Assembly: GCA_005784505.1 (NCBI GenBank)
Contig: VCAZ01000540.1
Span: 409,394 to 473,393 of the forward strand
Direction of reading: 5' to 3'
From: Bagarius yarrelli
Lineage: Eukaryota > Chordata > Actinopteri > Siluriformes > Sisoridae
DNA: 64,000 nucleotides
The position numbers and the translations under genes were made by a program. A model generated the notes under the pieces. The model was not told where the DNA came from, did not search any database, and saw only the letters and a program-made list of their open reading frames with translations. This document shows positions 56,566-64,000 of the stretch, one piece after another; positions within the stretch are counted from its first letter, which is position 1; every line of letters starts with the position of its first letter.

Positions 56566-59500
56566 CATACATATATATAAATGCAGTTAGCATCTAACCA
56601 GAAGTGCATATGTGGCTTATTTACAATAAACAGCAGTGTAATAAATAAGGGTATGAGGTTGATAATTACAAAGGTGGGTAAATAATGTAAATAATGTACA
56701 AAAGGTACAGTAGTGTGCATATATGGTATATATGGCATCTATAAATATGATACAGATATAGCAGGCATGATTACAGTAAATACAGAGTAAGTATGGATGG
56801 AATATACAGAAGTGTATGATGGATAATTATGGATGTATTAAACAGTAAATACAGATAGAATATAGAGGTGTGTAACAATAGATAGTTATAGATGGTGCAA
56901 AGATGCATAATGATAAAGTAGTGCACAGTACAGAAAGTGGCAGTGCAGTAGTAATTAATACTGTATATCAGCTGTTCAGTGCCCAAAATAGCCACAGGAA
57001 AGAAGCTGTTTTCCAATTGGTTTGTGCGTGCTCTAAGGCATCGGTAGCGTCTGCCTGATGGGAGAAGAGTGAACAGCCCGTGGTTGGAGTGAGAGGGGTC
57101 TTTGATTATGCCTCTTGCCCTTTGCAGGCACCGTTTTTTGTGTATATTTTCAGGGTGGGTAGCTGAGTGCCGATGATTCGTTGGGCGGTTTTCACCACCC
57201 TCTGAAGGGCTGTGCGGTCTGAAGCAGTGCAGCTGCTGTACCATACTGAGATGCAGTTTGTGAGGATTCTCTTGTTGGTACTGCGGTATAAAAGTTCTTT
57301 AGTATCCTGTTGCTTAGGTGGGACTTTTTTAAGTCTCCTCAGAAAATATAGGCACTGTTGTGCCTTTCTGACATGGAAAGAAGAGTTCAGAGACCAGGTA
57401 AGATCCTCAGAGATGTGGATTCCTAGGAACTCGAAGCTAGGTACACGCTCAACAGCCGCGCCATTGATGTGTATTGGAGGATGAGTGTGATTGCTAGCTC
57501 GTCTGAAATCCACAATGACCTCCTTTGTCTTCTTAGTGTTGAGTTCCAGGTTATTGTCCTCACACCATGCTACTAGGTGCTGGATCTCCTCCCTGTAGGC
57601 CGTCTCATCGTTACCTCTGATCAGGCCTACCACCGTGGTGTCACCTGCGAACTTGACAAGAACTTGCTGTTTGACCCATAGACAGGTACGCAGTCATGGG
57701 TGAAAAGAGAGTATAGGAGAGGGGACAATACACATCCCTGGGGAACCCCGGTGAGATTGGTGGAGGTGATGTTATTCAATCGAACAGACTGTGATCTGTT
57801 CCTAAGGAAGTCCAGGGTCCAATTGCAAAGATGTGTGCTGATACCGAGCTGGTTCAGCTTCAAGGTTAGCTTAGAAGGGCTAACTTAAAGGCTGAACTAA
57901 AATCGACAAACAGCATCCTGGCATAAGTGTCGGGGTTGTCCAAGTGAGTCAGGGCAGAATGAAGTACTGTGGAAATGGCATCTTCAGTTGAACTATTTGG
58001 GTGATAGGCAAATTGGTGAGGGTCCAGGTTGGGTGGCAGACAGGCTTTAAGGTTTGTAAGGTGACAGTAGCTTTTTTAAAAGTTTTTTTTAAAGTTTTAA
58101 AGTTTTCTCGCTAAATGGTATCTAGCAGCAAAGAAAACAATCTGACTATGACTTGCCTCAATAAATTTCCTTTTTTGTCGTACTGTCCCCAGAACTTTTT
58201 TCAACATTTTCCCAACGTGGTTTGAAGTTATGTTTGGTGTTCCTATTAGTTTTGGGTTTAATGGTCATCACAGCAAAATCACACTGCATGAAAGTGTCTG
58301 AAATTTCTGCCACTGCCAGAATTACATCAGAGGAAAAAAATATGATCAGAACGCTCATTAATTGGCTGTCAGTGAACAATTATGTGCTACTTTATGTTGG
58401 TCTTTTAAAATCTCAATAAAATACATTTAAGTTTGTGATTGTAAGATAAAAAAGGAGGAAAATTTAAGGGGTATGAATACTTTTTCAAGGCTGAATACTG
58501 TAAAGCTCAGGTTATTGACTCATTAATAAATTAAAATTTTCCTAAATGTTCAAGCTGTGGTTGCATACCGGTCTGTGTAGGAAAATGATGCTAAACAGAA
58601 CGAACTCTGATTGATTGCTTTAAAAGTCAGTCAGATGCAGCCAATAAAAAAATCCACATATCCTGCAGTCAGTCTTAAAGTCTGCCTACACAAAATTATT
58701 TAACACCCTGCTTTGTACGCGATCTCAACAACACAGGGCAGGTCACACACACATTCCTACCTTGAGAGGGGGTTAGAGATGTCAGCCAGGTGGAACAGAG
58801 CCCTCTCCGTGGCAGATGAAGACTGGTTTTATATTTCACCACTGCCACCAATATCTGTATTTGATTAGGGTGAGCCTGGAGAGATAAAAAATTAATAAAT
58901 ACGTTTTACAATACCCTTAGGTTTGAAACAATGTAAAATATGGCTTGAAACAATGTAAAATATGGCTTGAAACAATGTAAAATATGGCTGATCTGTAGTG
59001 TTTCCAGAATAGTGTGGAAAACACAATTTACTCACAAAATAGCAGTTCTGTATAGAGTTTTTCAGTTTTAAGTGAGTCTGTGCTCGTTATTCCAGTAAAC
59101 TTTGTTAAAGCTAAAAGTGGTAAATCAAGTCATTACCAGGAGAGAGGATGCTATGGAGAATGAGCGTGGCTGGATTTCAGGAAACAAATCAAGCAGATAG
59201 TTTAAATTCAGCTCAGCTGTTGTATGAGGGAAGTCTGCCAAGACCTAACAGGAAGAATAGCAATCAGAATAAATTAATGATAGTCAATTATACTGTTTTA
59301 CCTTTACCAGCGTAATCTATGTAATATCTACAGCTGAAAATTAAGTTTAGTTAAGATTTCCATGTAGTTTATCCTTATGTACAGTAATTTAGTCATGGCA
59401 AATATTTTGAGTCTTTGCTGTAATTATTTTTTATATCCCATGTTTTTGAGTTTACAGAAATATTAAACAGCAGAAAAAGATGCTTCGACCTCCAGAGCTG

Positions 59501-59707
59501 TACGCCGTGGTCTGGTACAGTAATTGTGCAGCTCGTCTTGACCCTGCACTGAGCTGAACTCAGCCAGTTTCTCTCGCTCTAGTTCATTAGTGGCAAACAT
59601 GGCAAGCAGCTCAAAAAAAGTCCGGCGAGGCACTGCGGCAATATCCAGAAACTCCTGCACAAGAAACCTGATGGAGCACGGCTGAGGGAGACGCACAGGG
59701 ACAGGAG
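51002..59707 (-). CDS. ndor1: NADPH-dependent diflavin oxidoreductase 1, C-terminal half (partial)
   Basis: Seven minus-strand exons join in frame: 59707-59490, 59244-59137, 58875-58761, 55664-55518, 55392-55274, 52666-52572 and 51146-51002 (stop TAA). They encode about 280 residues, the part after the FMN domain of a protein that is 597 residues in human. NDOR1 passes electrons from NADPH through FAD and FMN to anamorsin (CIAPIN1) in cytosolic iron-sulfur cluster assembly. Visible motifs: LPQPCSIRFLVQEFLDIAAV and LHNYCTRPRRTALE (connecting/FAD domain), PRSFSIASSLL (FAD-binding R-x-x-S), LPRRGLCSTWLTSL, VIMVGPGTGVAPFRAAIQER (NADPH-binding loop), ILFFGCRSKTKDFYF, KVYVQHRVKEQASLLWDL, and the C-terminal SETWS. 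All acceptors are AG. Donors are GT, but that of the 59490 exon reads GAG|GTCGAA, a weak match. The FMN-domain exons were not found to the right. Confidence 0.95.
51247..52535 (+). mobile_element. Tc1/mariner-like element (family A) in the last NDOR1 intron
   Basis: The left end ACCAAATCCTGGAAAAGTTAGGACATTT and the right side (AATGTCTTTCAGTTTTTATTTGATC) frame a region whose plus strand at 52150-52410 encodes VWVLNWPACSPDLSPIENIW, the last catalytic region of a Tc1-type DDE domain, then KLVTLMVRRLQTVLPRPN. The first half of the gene is missing. A different Tc1 element lies between the left part and the gene remnant (51525-51995). Confidence 0.75.
51525..51995 (+). mobile_element. Tc1/mariner element (family B) nested in family A
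   Basis: The left end ACAGTGCCTTGAAAAAGTAT begins at 51525. From 51682 the frame reads MKFKEGLRYKKISKALNISG, SAVQSIIQKWKKHA, LSRPPKLTDRAQRALVREAA and stops at 51888; then VELFGLDAK-like text to about 51985. The element ends abruptly at 51995 without a right terminal repeat. Same family as 34145-35395 and 61460-62715. Confidence 0.82.
52670..55270 (-). other. NDOR1 intron between the NADPH-domain exons
   Basis: A 2.6-kb intron. At 53855-53945 a short plus-strand stretch (CCCCACTGCTACACTG, CACTGGCTTCCTGAAAC) resembles the C-terminal region of a CR1/L2 LINE. The open frames at 54025-54219 and 54353-54568 are unassigned and probably chance. No other structure recognised. Confidence 0.6.
55915..56580. 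repeat. Long compound (TA)n / (TACA)n / (TATC)n microsatellite
   Basis: About 660 bases of nearly pure TA, TACA and TATC repeats in the NDOR1 intron between exons at 55664 and 58761. Open frames up to 221 codons on both strands are Tyr/Ile/His/Val repeats and are artefacts. Length is likely to vary and may be misassembled. Confidence 0.95.
56600..58080 (-). mobile_element. Rex1/L2-like LINE, 3' half, in NDOR1 intron
   Basis: Inserted in the same direction as NDOR1. Blocks from high to low: a PTRLSRKLDFS-type stretch (57900-58000, remnants of motif A), LNQLGISTHLCNWTLDFLRN and TGVPQGCVLSPLLYSLFTHD (motif B, 57627-57863), FADDTTVV region replaced by a short gap, MVGLIRGNDETAYREEIQHL (57633), NNLELNTKKTKEVIVDFRRA, FEFLGIHISEDLTWSLNS, KAQQCLYFLRRLKKVPPKQQ, and LFTLLPSGRRYRCLRAR (57040). 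One frame of 175 codons (57633-57106) is still open. Y-x-D-D is lost or broken near 57640. The 3' UTR reaches about 56600, next to the microsatellite. Confidence 0.9.
58395..58498 (+). mobile_element. Tc1 (family B) right end remnant
   Basis: AATAAAATACATTTAAGTTTGTG...TTAAGGGGTATGAATACTTT and TTCAAGGC...ACTGTA are the 3' UTR and right terminal repeat of the family-B element, including a poly(A)-like AATAAA. Sequence at 58140-58395 may be part of the same copy but could not be matched. Confidence 0.7.
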
Positions 59708-60215
59708 CTGAGAAAGATGGAACAGAGACAATGAGCTACACACACTTATGCCCACTGATTTACACTCAATATATTTAAGAACGTATAACTAAACACCCTA
59801 CCCTTGGGTACACCCCTTTTTTAAGGGTCTAGAGTCAGGAGAAAGAAATCATTAGACTCATTACTTGATATTTAAAAATATATATATATATTTTTTTTAA
59901 ATACCTGAAATTTTACCTTCAGTTTGGCAAAAGTATTTTTTATGTCTCAAGATCAAGACACAGTTTGAGGACATACACAAACTAAGATAGAATTTGCAGA
60001 CTATAGTGATACACAAACTTTGATTATGGGATATTTTTTTAGGACTTTGAGGTGGTGCTACAAACAGGTAATCCCAACAAAGTACCAAAAGTAAAATGTA
60101 AACATTATTTCAATGTATTAAAAGTAGATAAAACACATGCAAATGCAGAGATACAAGTGTACAATACAACAATCTTGTTTGCCTGGCACACACTTTGGTT
60201 TTAAGTCTACCATAT
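59708..60215 (-). other. Region 5' of the last NDOR1 exon found, no exon recognised
   Basis: Should be intron sequence of NDOR1. AT-rich with an ATATATAT run at 59880. No FMN-domain exon was seen here. Confidence 0.5.
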
Positions 60216-60219
60216 ATAA

Positions 60220-60530
60220 GTTATGTCAAGTCACCTTTATTTATATAGCACATCGGAACTGTTTTGGACTGCAAGACCCTGCAGAGAATAGTGAGAAGAT
60301 CATTGAAGTCTCTCTTGCCTCTTAAACAGACATTTACACCACACGCTGCATCCACAAAGCCAAGAGCATTGTAGACCACCCCACACCCCAACACTCACTC
60401 TTCACACTCATGCCATCTGGAAAAAGCTACCGTAGCATTCGGGCCCTCACAACCCAAATGTGTAACAGTTTTTTTCCTCAAGCCATCAGACTGCTCAACA
60501 CACAGAACTGAACTAAACACACACGTACAT
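60220..60530 (+). mobile_element. Rex1/L2-like LINE 3' coding end
   Basis: A short scrap CACCTTTATTTATATAGCAC (60230) is fused to NCFGLQDPAENSEKIIEVSL-type sequence, then ACGCTGCATCCACAAAGCCA, and CNSFFPQAIRLLNT-like end (60470-60510). It is interrupted at about 60526 by a SINE. The 3' UTR continues at 61080-61452. Confidence 0.8.
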
Positions 60531-60715
60531 TTACAGCATTTGGCAGACGCCCATATCCAGAGCGACTTACATTTTATCTTATTTTTATGCAACTGAGCAA
60601 TTGGGGGTTGAGGGCCTTGCTCAGGGGCCCAGCAGTGGTGGCTTGGTGGAGCTGGGAATCAAACTCACAATCTTTGGGTTGGTAGACCAACACCTTAACC
60701 ATGAGCTGCCACTTC
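60526..60715 (-). repeat. tRNA-type SINE, reverse copy, inserted in the LINE
   Basis: The tail AGCATTTGGCAGACGCCCAT and AGAGCGACTTACATTTT is followed by GGGGTTGAGGGCCTTGCTCA, a B-box-like segment and CTTAACCATGAGCTGCCACT, all in reverse. It is the most complete copy of this SINE in the window. Confidence 0.85.
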
Positions 60716-60719
60716 CCAC

Positions 60720-61080
60720 ATGTAAGGCTGAAAATGATCAGATTTCTGCTTTCCTGCCCGAAAAATACAATGGGTAATAAAAGCACTATTTGGCATTGCT
60801 GAAGGCACAGTGGTGCTGATAGTGATCAAGGCCTTTAGGACAACATGTTTATACATTGGGGGTCTGCTAAGGGTCACTCGTTTTATACAGTGGGTAAAGC
60901 TGTAATTTGCTGGTTGGTCAGTTTGAATGTCTCACATTGAGTCACATGGTCAAGGAAAGGATGAAGAGGATTGTAACTAGTGCTCTGGTTCTTTTTCTGC
61001 TCTCTTTTCAGTGCTAGCTCTTTTTCTGTTCCTCTCTCTCCCTCTCTTTCTCTCCATCTCTCTTTCCATTTCTTCCTCTC
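60720..61080. other. LINE-flank sequence with TC-rich tract
   Basis: No gene seen. A CTCTCT-rich stretch at 61020-61090 precedes the LINE 3' UTR. Confidence 0.5.
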
Positions 61081-61452
61081 TCTCCTTCTCAACATTTTAC
61101 AGACATACACATTAAATAATCAAAATAATCTTGCTGTTTACTTGCACATCTCCTTGACTATCTGTACATTTCTATAATCTAGTTGGCGCTATTTAATGTA
61201 CTGTATAATGTTTTGTTTTGTTCTGAATTGTCTGTTTTGCACGGTTGGCACCAGGTTGCACACATGCACTTCATTTTGCAAAGGACGTAATTTATTCTTT
61301 TTTCTTCGGCTCTGTGTTGTTCTATTACGTGGGTCTTTGTTGTTTTGTGTAATTTTGTGTTGTTTTGTGTAGAGTCTGCACAAACGTTGTTTTATTACTG
61401 TGTACTGCATCTGCTATATATGGTTGAAATGACAATGAAAGCTTCTTAAACT
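61081..61452 (+). mobile_element. Rex1/L2-like LINE 3' UTR and end
   Basis: Contains TTGCACCAGGTTGC-like text (GGCACCAGGTTGCACACATG), a TTGTGTTGTTTTGTG-rich stretch and the end TATATATGGTTGAAATGACA ATGAAAGC, the same end as at 13612 on the other strand. Confidence 0.85.
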
Positions 61453-61459
61453 TAGCATT

Positions 61460-62715
61460 TAGCATCTAATGTTTTTATTGAGATTTTATGTGATATACCA
61501 ACACAAATAGCACATAATTTTGTGGAACAAAAATAATAAAATAAAATACAGTTTTCAAAATTTTAGGCAAATAAAACTGTGGCATGCATTTGTATTTTTA
61601 CCCCCTCTACTCCGATACCCCTAAATAAAATACAGTGCAACCAAATGCCCTCAGAAGTCACCTAATTAGTTAATAGAGTCCACCTGTGTGTAATTTAGTC
61701 TTAGTATAAATTCACCTGTTCTGTGAAGGCTTTAGTGGTTTGTTAGAGAACACTAGTGAACGAACAGCATCATGAAGACCAAGGGAACTCACGGGACAGA
61801 TCAGGGATAAAGTTGTGGAGAAGTTAAAAGCAGGGTTAGACTATAAAAAATATCCAAGCTTTGAACATTTCAAGAAGCAAACCATTGTCCAAAAATGAAA
61901 AAAGGATGCCACAACTGCAACCCTACCAAGACATGGCCGTCCACCTAAACTGACATACCAAGCAAGGAGAACACTGGTCATATAGGAGAATCTGTCCTCA
62001 GGACAACTATAAGTCTTGTATTTCACAAATTTGGCCTTTATAGAAGAGTGGCAAGAGGAAAACCATTGTTGAAAGAAAGACATAAGTCCTGTTTGCAGTT
62101 TGCCACAAGCCAAATGTAGGGGTCACAGCAAACATGTGGAAGAAGGTCAGATGAGACCAAAGTTGAACTTTTTGGCCTAAATGCAAAGCGCTGTGTGATG
62201 GAAAAGTAACACTGCTTATTACCCTGAACACACCATCCACACCGTGAAACATGGTGGTGGCGGCATCATGCTGTGGGGGCGCTTTTTTCAGCAGGGACAG
62301 GGAAGCTAGTCAGAGTTGATGGATGATGGAGGGAGCTAAATACAGGGCAATCATGGAAGAAAACCTGTTGGAGGCTGCAGAAGACTGGAAATGAGATTAC
62401 CCTTCCAGCAAGACAATTACCCTAAACATATAGTCAGAGCTATATGACCCAGAATAGCCTAGTCAATGTCTAGACCTAAATCCAATTCAGCAACTGTGGC
62501 AAGAAAATTGTTGTTCACAGATGCTCCCCATCCAATTAAGCTATTTTGCAAAAAAGAATAGGCAAAATTTCAGTCTCTAGATGTGCAAAGCTGGCGGAGA
62601 CATACCCTAAAAGACTTGCAGCTGTAATTGCAGCAAAAGGTGGCTCTACAAAGTATTGACGCAGAAGGGTTGAATACAAATGCACACCACACACAGATTT
62701 TTATATTTTTTTAAA
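61460..62715 (+). mobile_element. Tc1/mariner transposon (family B), left end missing
   Basis: Homologous to 34145-35395 from TTTTATTGAGATTTTATGTG onward. Translated traces: CCGTCCACCTAAACTGAC (the RPPKLT linker, 61938), GESVLRTTISL-type, KPNVGVTANMWKKVR-type and the GGGIMLWG-like HHAVG segment at 62265, CNPIQQLWQE-type last catalytic region near 62480. The right side ends GTATTGACGCAGAAGGGTTG and 'AATACAAATGCACACC'. Many stops. The left end abuts the LINE 3' end at 61452. Confidence 0.85.
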
Positions 62716-62719
62716 TTTA

Positions 62720-62900
62720 GTATATCTGCCAGGGCAGATTAGGGTGGTCAGGGGCCCAGAGGCTGGAAAAATTTATTTAGTACCATACATGGTCCACATG
62801 CAAATAGTAAGGCGAACTAGCCAGCGCACACACACACACACCAGGACTTAGAAACAAGTATAAATATGTAACTATTAACACTTAATGTATTTTCTTTGAT
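62720..62900. other. Spacer with (CA)n run
   Basis: Contains a CACACACACACACA tract at 62828-62842 and no coding sequence. Confidence 0.6.
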
Positions 62901-62904
62901 CTTA

Positions 62905-63326
62905 TACACTATTGGCAAAAGTCACTGAACACCTGACTATTACATTTACATGTGTATTTTGAACAACCTATTCCAGATTTAATCTCCCACTTTTTTCTGT
63001 GATAATCTCCAAACTAGTTACACTATATAAAAATTTCCAAAGTCTGTGGGTATTTGTGTTTATTCGGTCACTATAGTATTAGTGAGAGCAGACACTGATG
63101 TTGGTTGAGGGCGTCAGAGAACATTCGACGTTCTTGTTTATTATAAAGTTGTCGATTGAGGTTGAGGTCAGGACTCGTTGTAAAACACTAAAGTTCTTTT
63201 ATTTGAACACAGCATGTAAAATGTAATAAAAATGCTACAGCATATAGAGACATCTTAGACAAAAGTTTGGGAAAACACACGTGTTTGGTGGTAAGGTGTC
63301 CACAAACTTTTGGCTATATAGTGTAA
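62905..63326. mobile_element. Short non-autonomous inverted-repeat transposon (MITE)
   Basis: The left end TACACTATTGGCAAAAGTCA and the right end, read in reverse, TACACTATATAGCCAAAAGT, form imperfect terminal inverted repeats that both continue into (GAACACCT / GGACACCT). The body of about 420 bases has no coding capacity. Ends with TA suggest a Tc1/mariner-type origin. Confidence 0.75.
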
Positions 63327-64000
63327 ATAGCAGCAGTGACCTTATGTAATATAGGTGTCATTGTGAAATAACACCACCAAAATCTAAAATATATCTAATG
63401 AGATGCTGCAAAGGATACAAGTGTTTTAACCGCAGCATCAATGTTAAATCTTGGTCACATTGTTCTTTTAACATTTGTATTTTCCATTTTTGTGCCCTGC
63501 TATAGTACTGTATTAGACAGTGTGGTTTTTTTTTTGCTGAAGTAAATTTAAAATAATAAAAAATTTTCTGGACAACTGAGAAGCCCCTGTACCATGTAGG
63601 GTCCCTGGGCTGCAGCTTAGGCAAGCCTGTGCATTAATTCGCACCTTTATATCTGTTTTCTTCAGAGTCACAGGCTGTAGTGTGGGGAAGGGGCAGCAAT
63701 CAGGCAGGCTCCACCACAAAAAGTTTAAACTCTGCTCTGTTCGCGCCCTGGCTGTGGGGGAATTGAAAGCGAAATCCCAGATAGCAAGATTATATTTCCA
63801 CATCGGACCACCATCGGACCATCATGTATAAAGCTTGTTTGCAGTTTGATCATTCATATAATAATAATTATTACAATATAAAGTAAGTGAAAATACAGTA
63901 CATATCAATAGCCAAAATAAGCAAAATGCCTACAGAGAGCAAAATATGTCCCGTGGAAGCTATTCCTCCCTTACCACCGGTTCGAGAAGCTGGGCCTTAA
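63327..64000. other. No gene recognised at the window end
   Basis: Non-coding as far as can be seen. A 96-codon minus-strand frame at 63513-63803 lacks domain similarity. NDOR1 upstream exons would be expected on the minus strand, here or beyond the edge, but none could be recognised. Confidence 0.45.

Noticed and set aside
55925..56590. A 221-codon open frame and overlapping frames on the other strand
   Set aside because: Pure microsatellite translation (Tyr, Ile, His, Val); open in several frames because the repeat lacks stop codons.
61020..61110. TC-rich tract as a regulatory element
   Set aside because: Simple low-complexity sequence inside a LINE flank, with no nearby gene start.
63513..63803. 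96-codon minus-strand frame as an NDOR1 exon
   Set aside because: No resemblance to the expected FAD/FMN linker sequence and no good splice context.
63941..64000. An NDOR1 FMN-domain exon at the window end (minus-strand KAQLLEPV followed by a GTAAGG donor-like sequence)
   Set aside because: Too short, and the residues do not match any part of the FMN domain that I can recognise.

Overview
The window looks like nuclear DNA of a teleost fish. It carries exons of two conserved vertebrate genes with GT-AG introns, set in AT-rich DNA that is mostly mobile elements of kinds common in bony fish: L2/CR1-type and Rex1/L2-like LINEs, RNase H-bearing Nimb/I-type LINEs, Tc1/mariner transposons, tRNA-type SINEs, Gypsy and retrovirus-like remnants. 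The species cannot be named; the mix would fit an ostariophysan (catfish, characin or cyprinid relatives), which is an inference. No bacterial-type system, CRISPR array or biosynthetic cluster was seen.

Host genes. NTMT1, the N-terminal X-Pro-Lys/Arg methyltransferase, lies on the plus strand at 28701-33055 in three coding exons that join in frame to 223 residues. NDOR1, the diflavin reductase of cytosolic iron-sulfur assembly, lies on the minus strand at 51002-59707; seven exons encode the FAD/NADPH half, and the FMN half was not found and probably lies beyond position 64000. The two genes point toward each other across about 18 kb of mobile-element debris. A third, uncertain minus-strand gene at 5438-6049 has two exons with matching splice phases and an N-terminal segment resembling SAM-like domains of fish proteins.

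Layout. 1-5400: AT microsatellite, Tc1 end, SINEs, a LINE fragment and unassigned repeats. 5438-6049: the small two-exon gene. 7100-11710: a LINE tail, a 21-bp minisatellite and an L2-type LINE with an esterase-type ORF1. 11900-13300: a retrovirus-like LTR and leader remnant. 13400-21055: a Nimb LINE split by younger LINEs, then a long minus-strand L2 copy. 21075-27040: a LINE end, an internally deleted Tc1 element and a second Nimb LINE with a 307-codon zinc-knuckle ORF1. 27045-33400: NTMT1 and its flanks. 34100-46300: a Tc1 element, a broken endogenous retrovirus, LINE fragments and a Gypsy remnant. 46735-49135: a third long L2 copy. 51002-59707: NDOR1 with nested transposons, a long microsatellite and a LINE in its introns. 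60200-63330: LINE, SINE, Tc1 and a short inverted-repeat element.

Nothing here is convincingly a new biological system. The most useful points for follow-up are the small two-exon gene, the nested and deleted element structures, the out-of-order retroviral segments, the repeat pair flanking the first coding exon of NTMT1, and the unusual splice donor in NDOR1.
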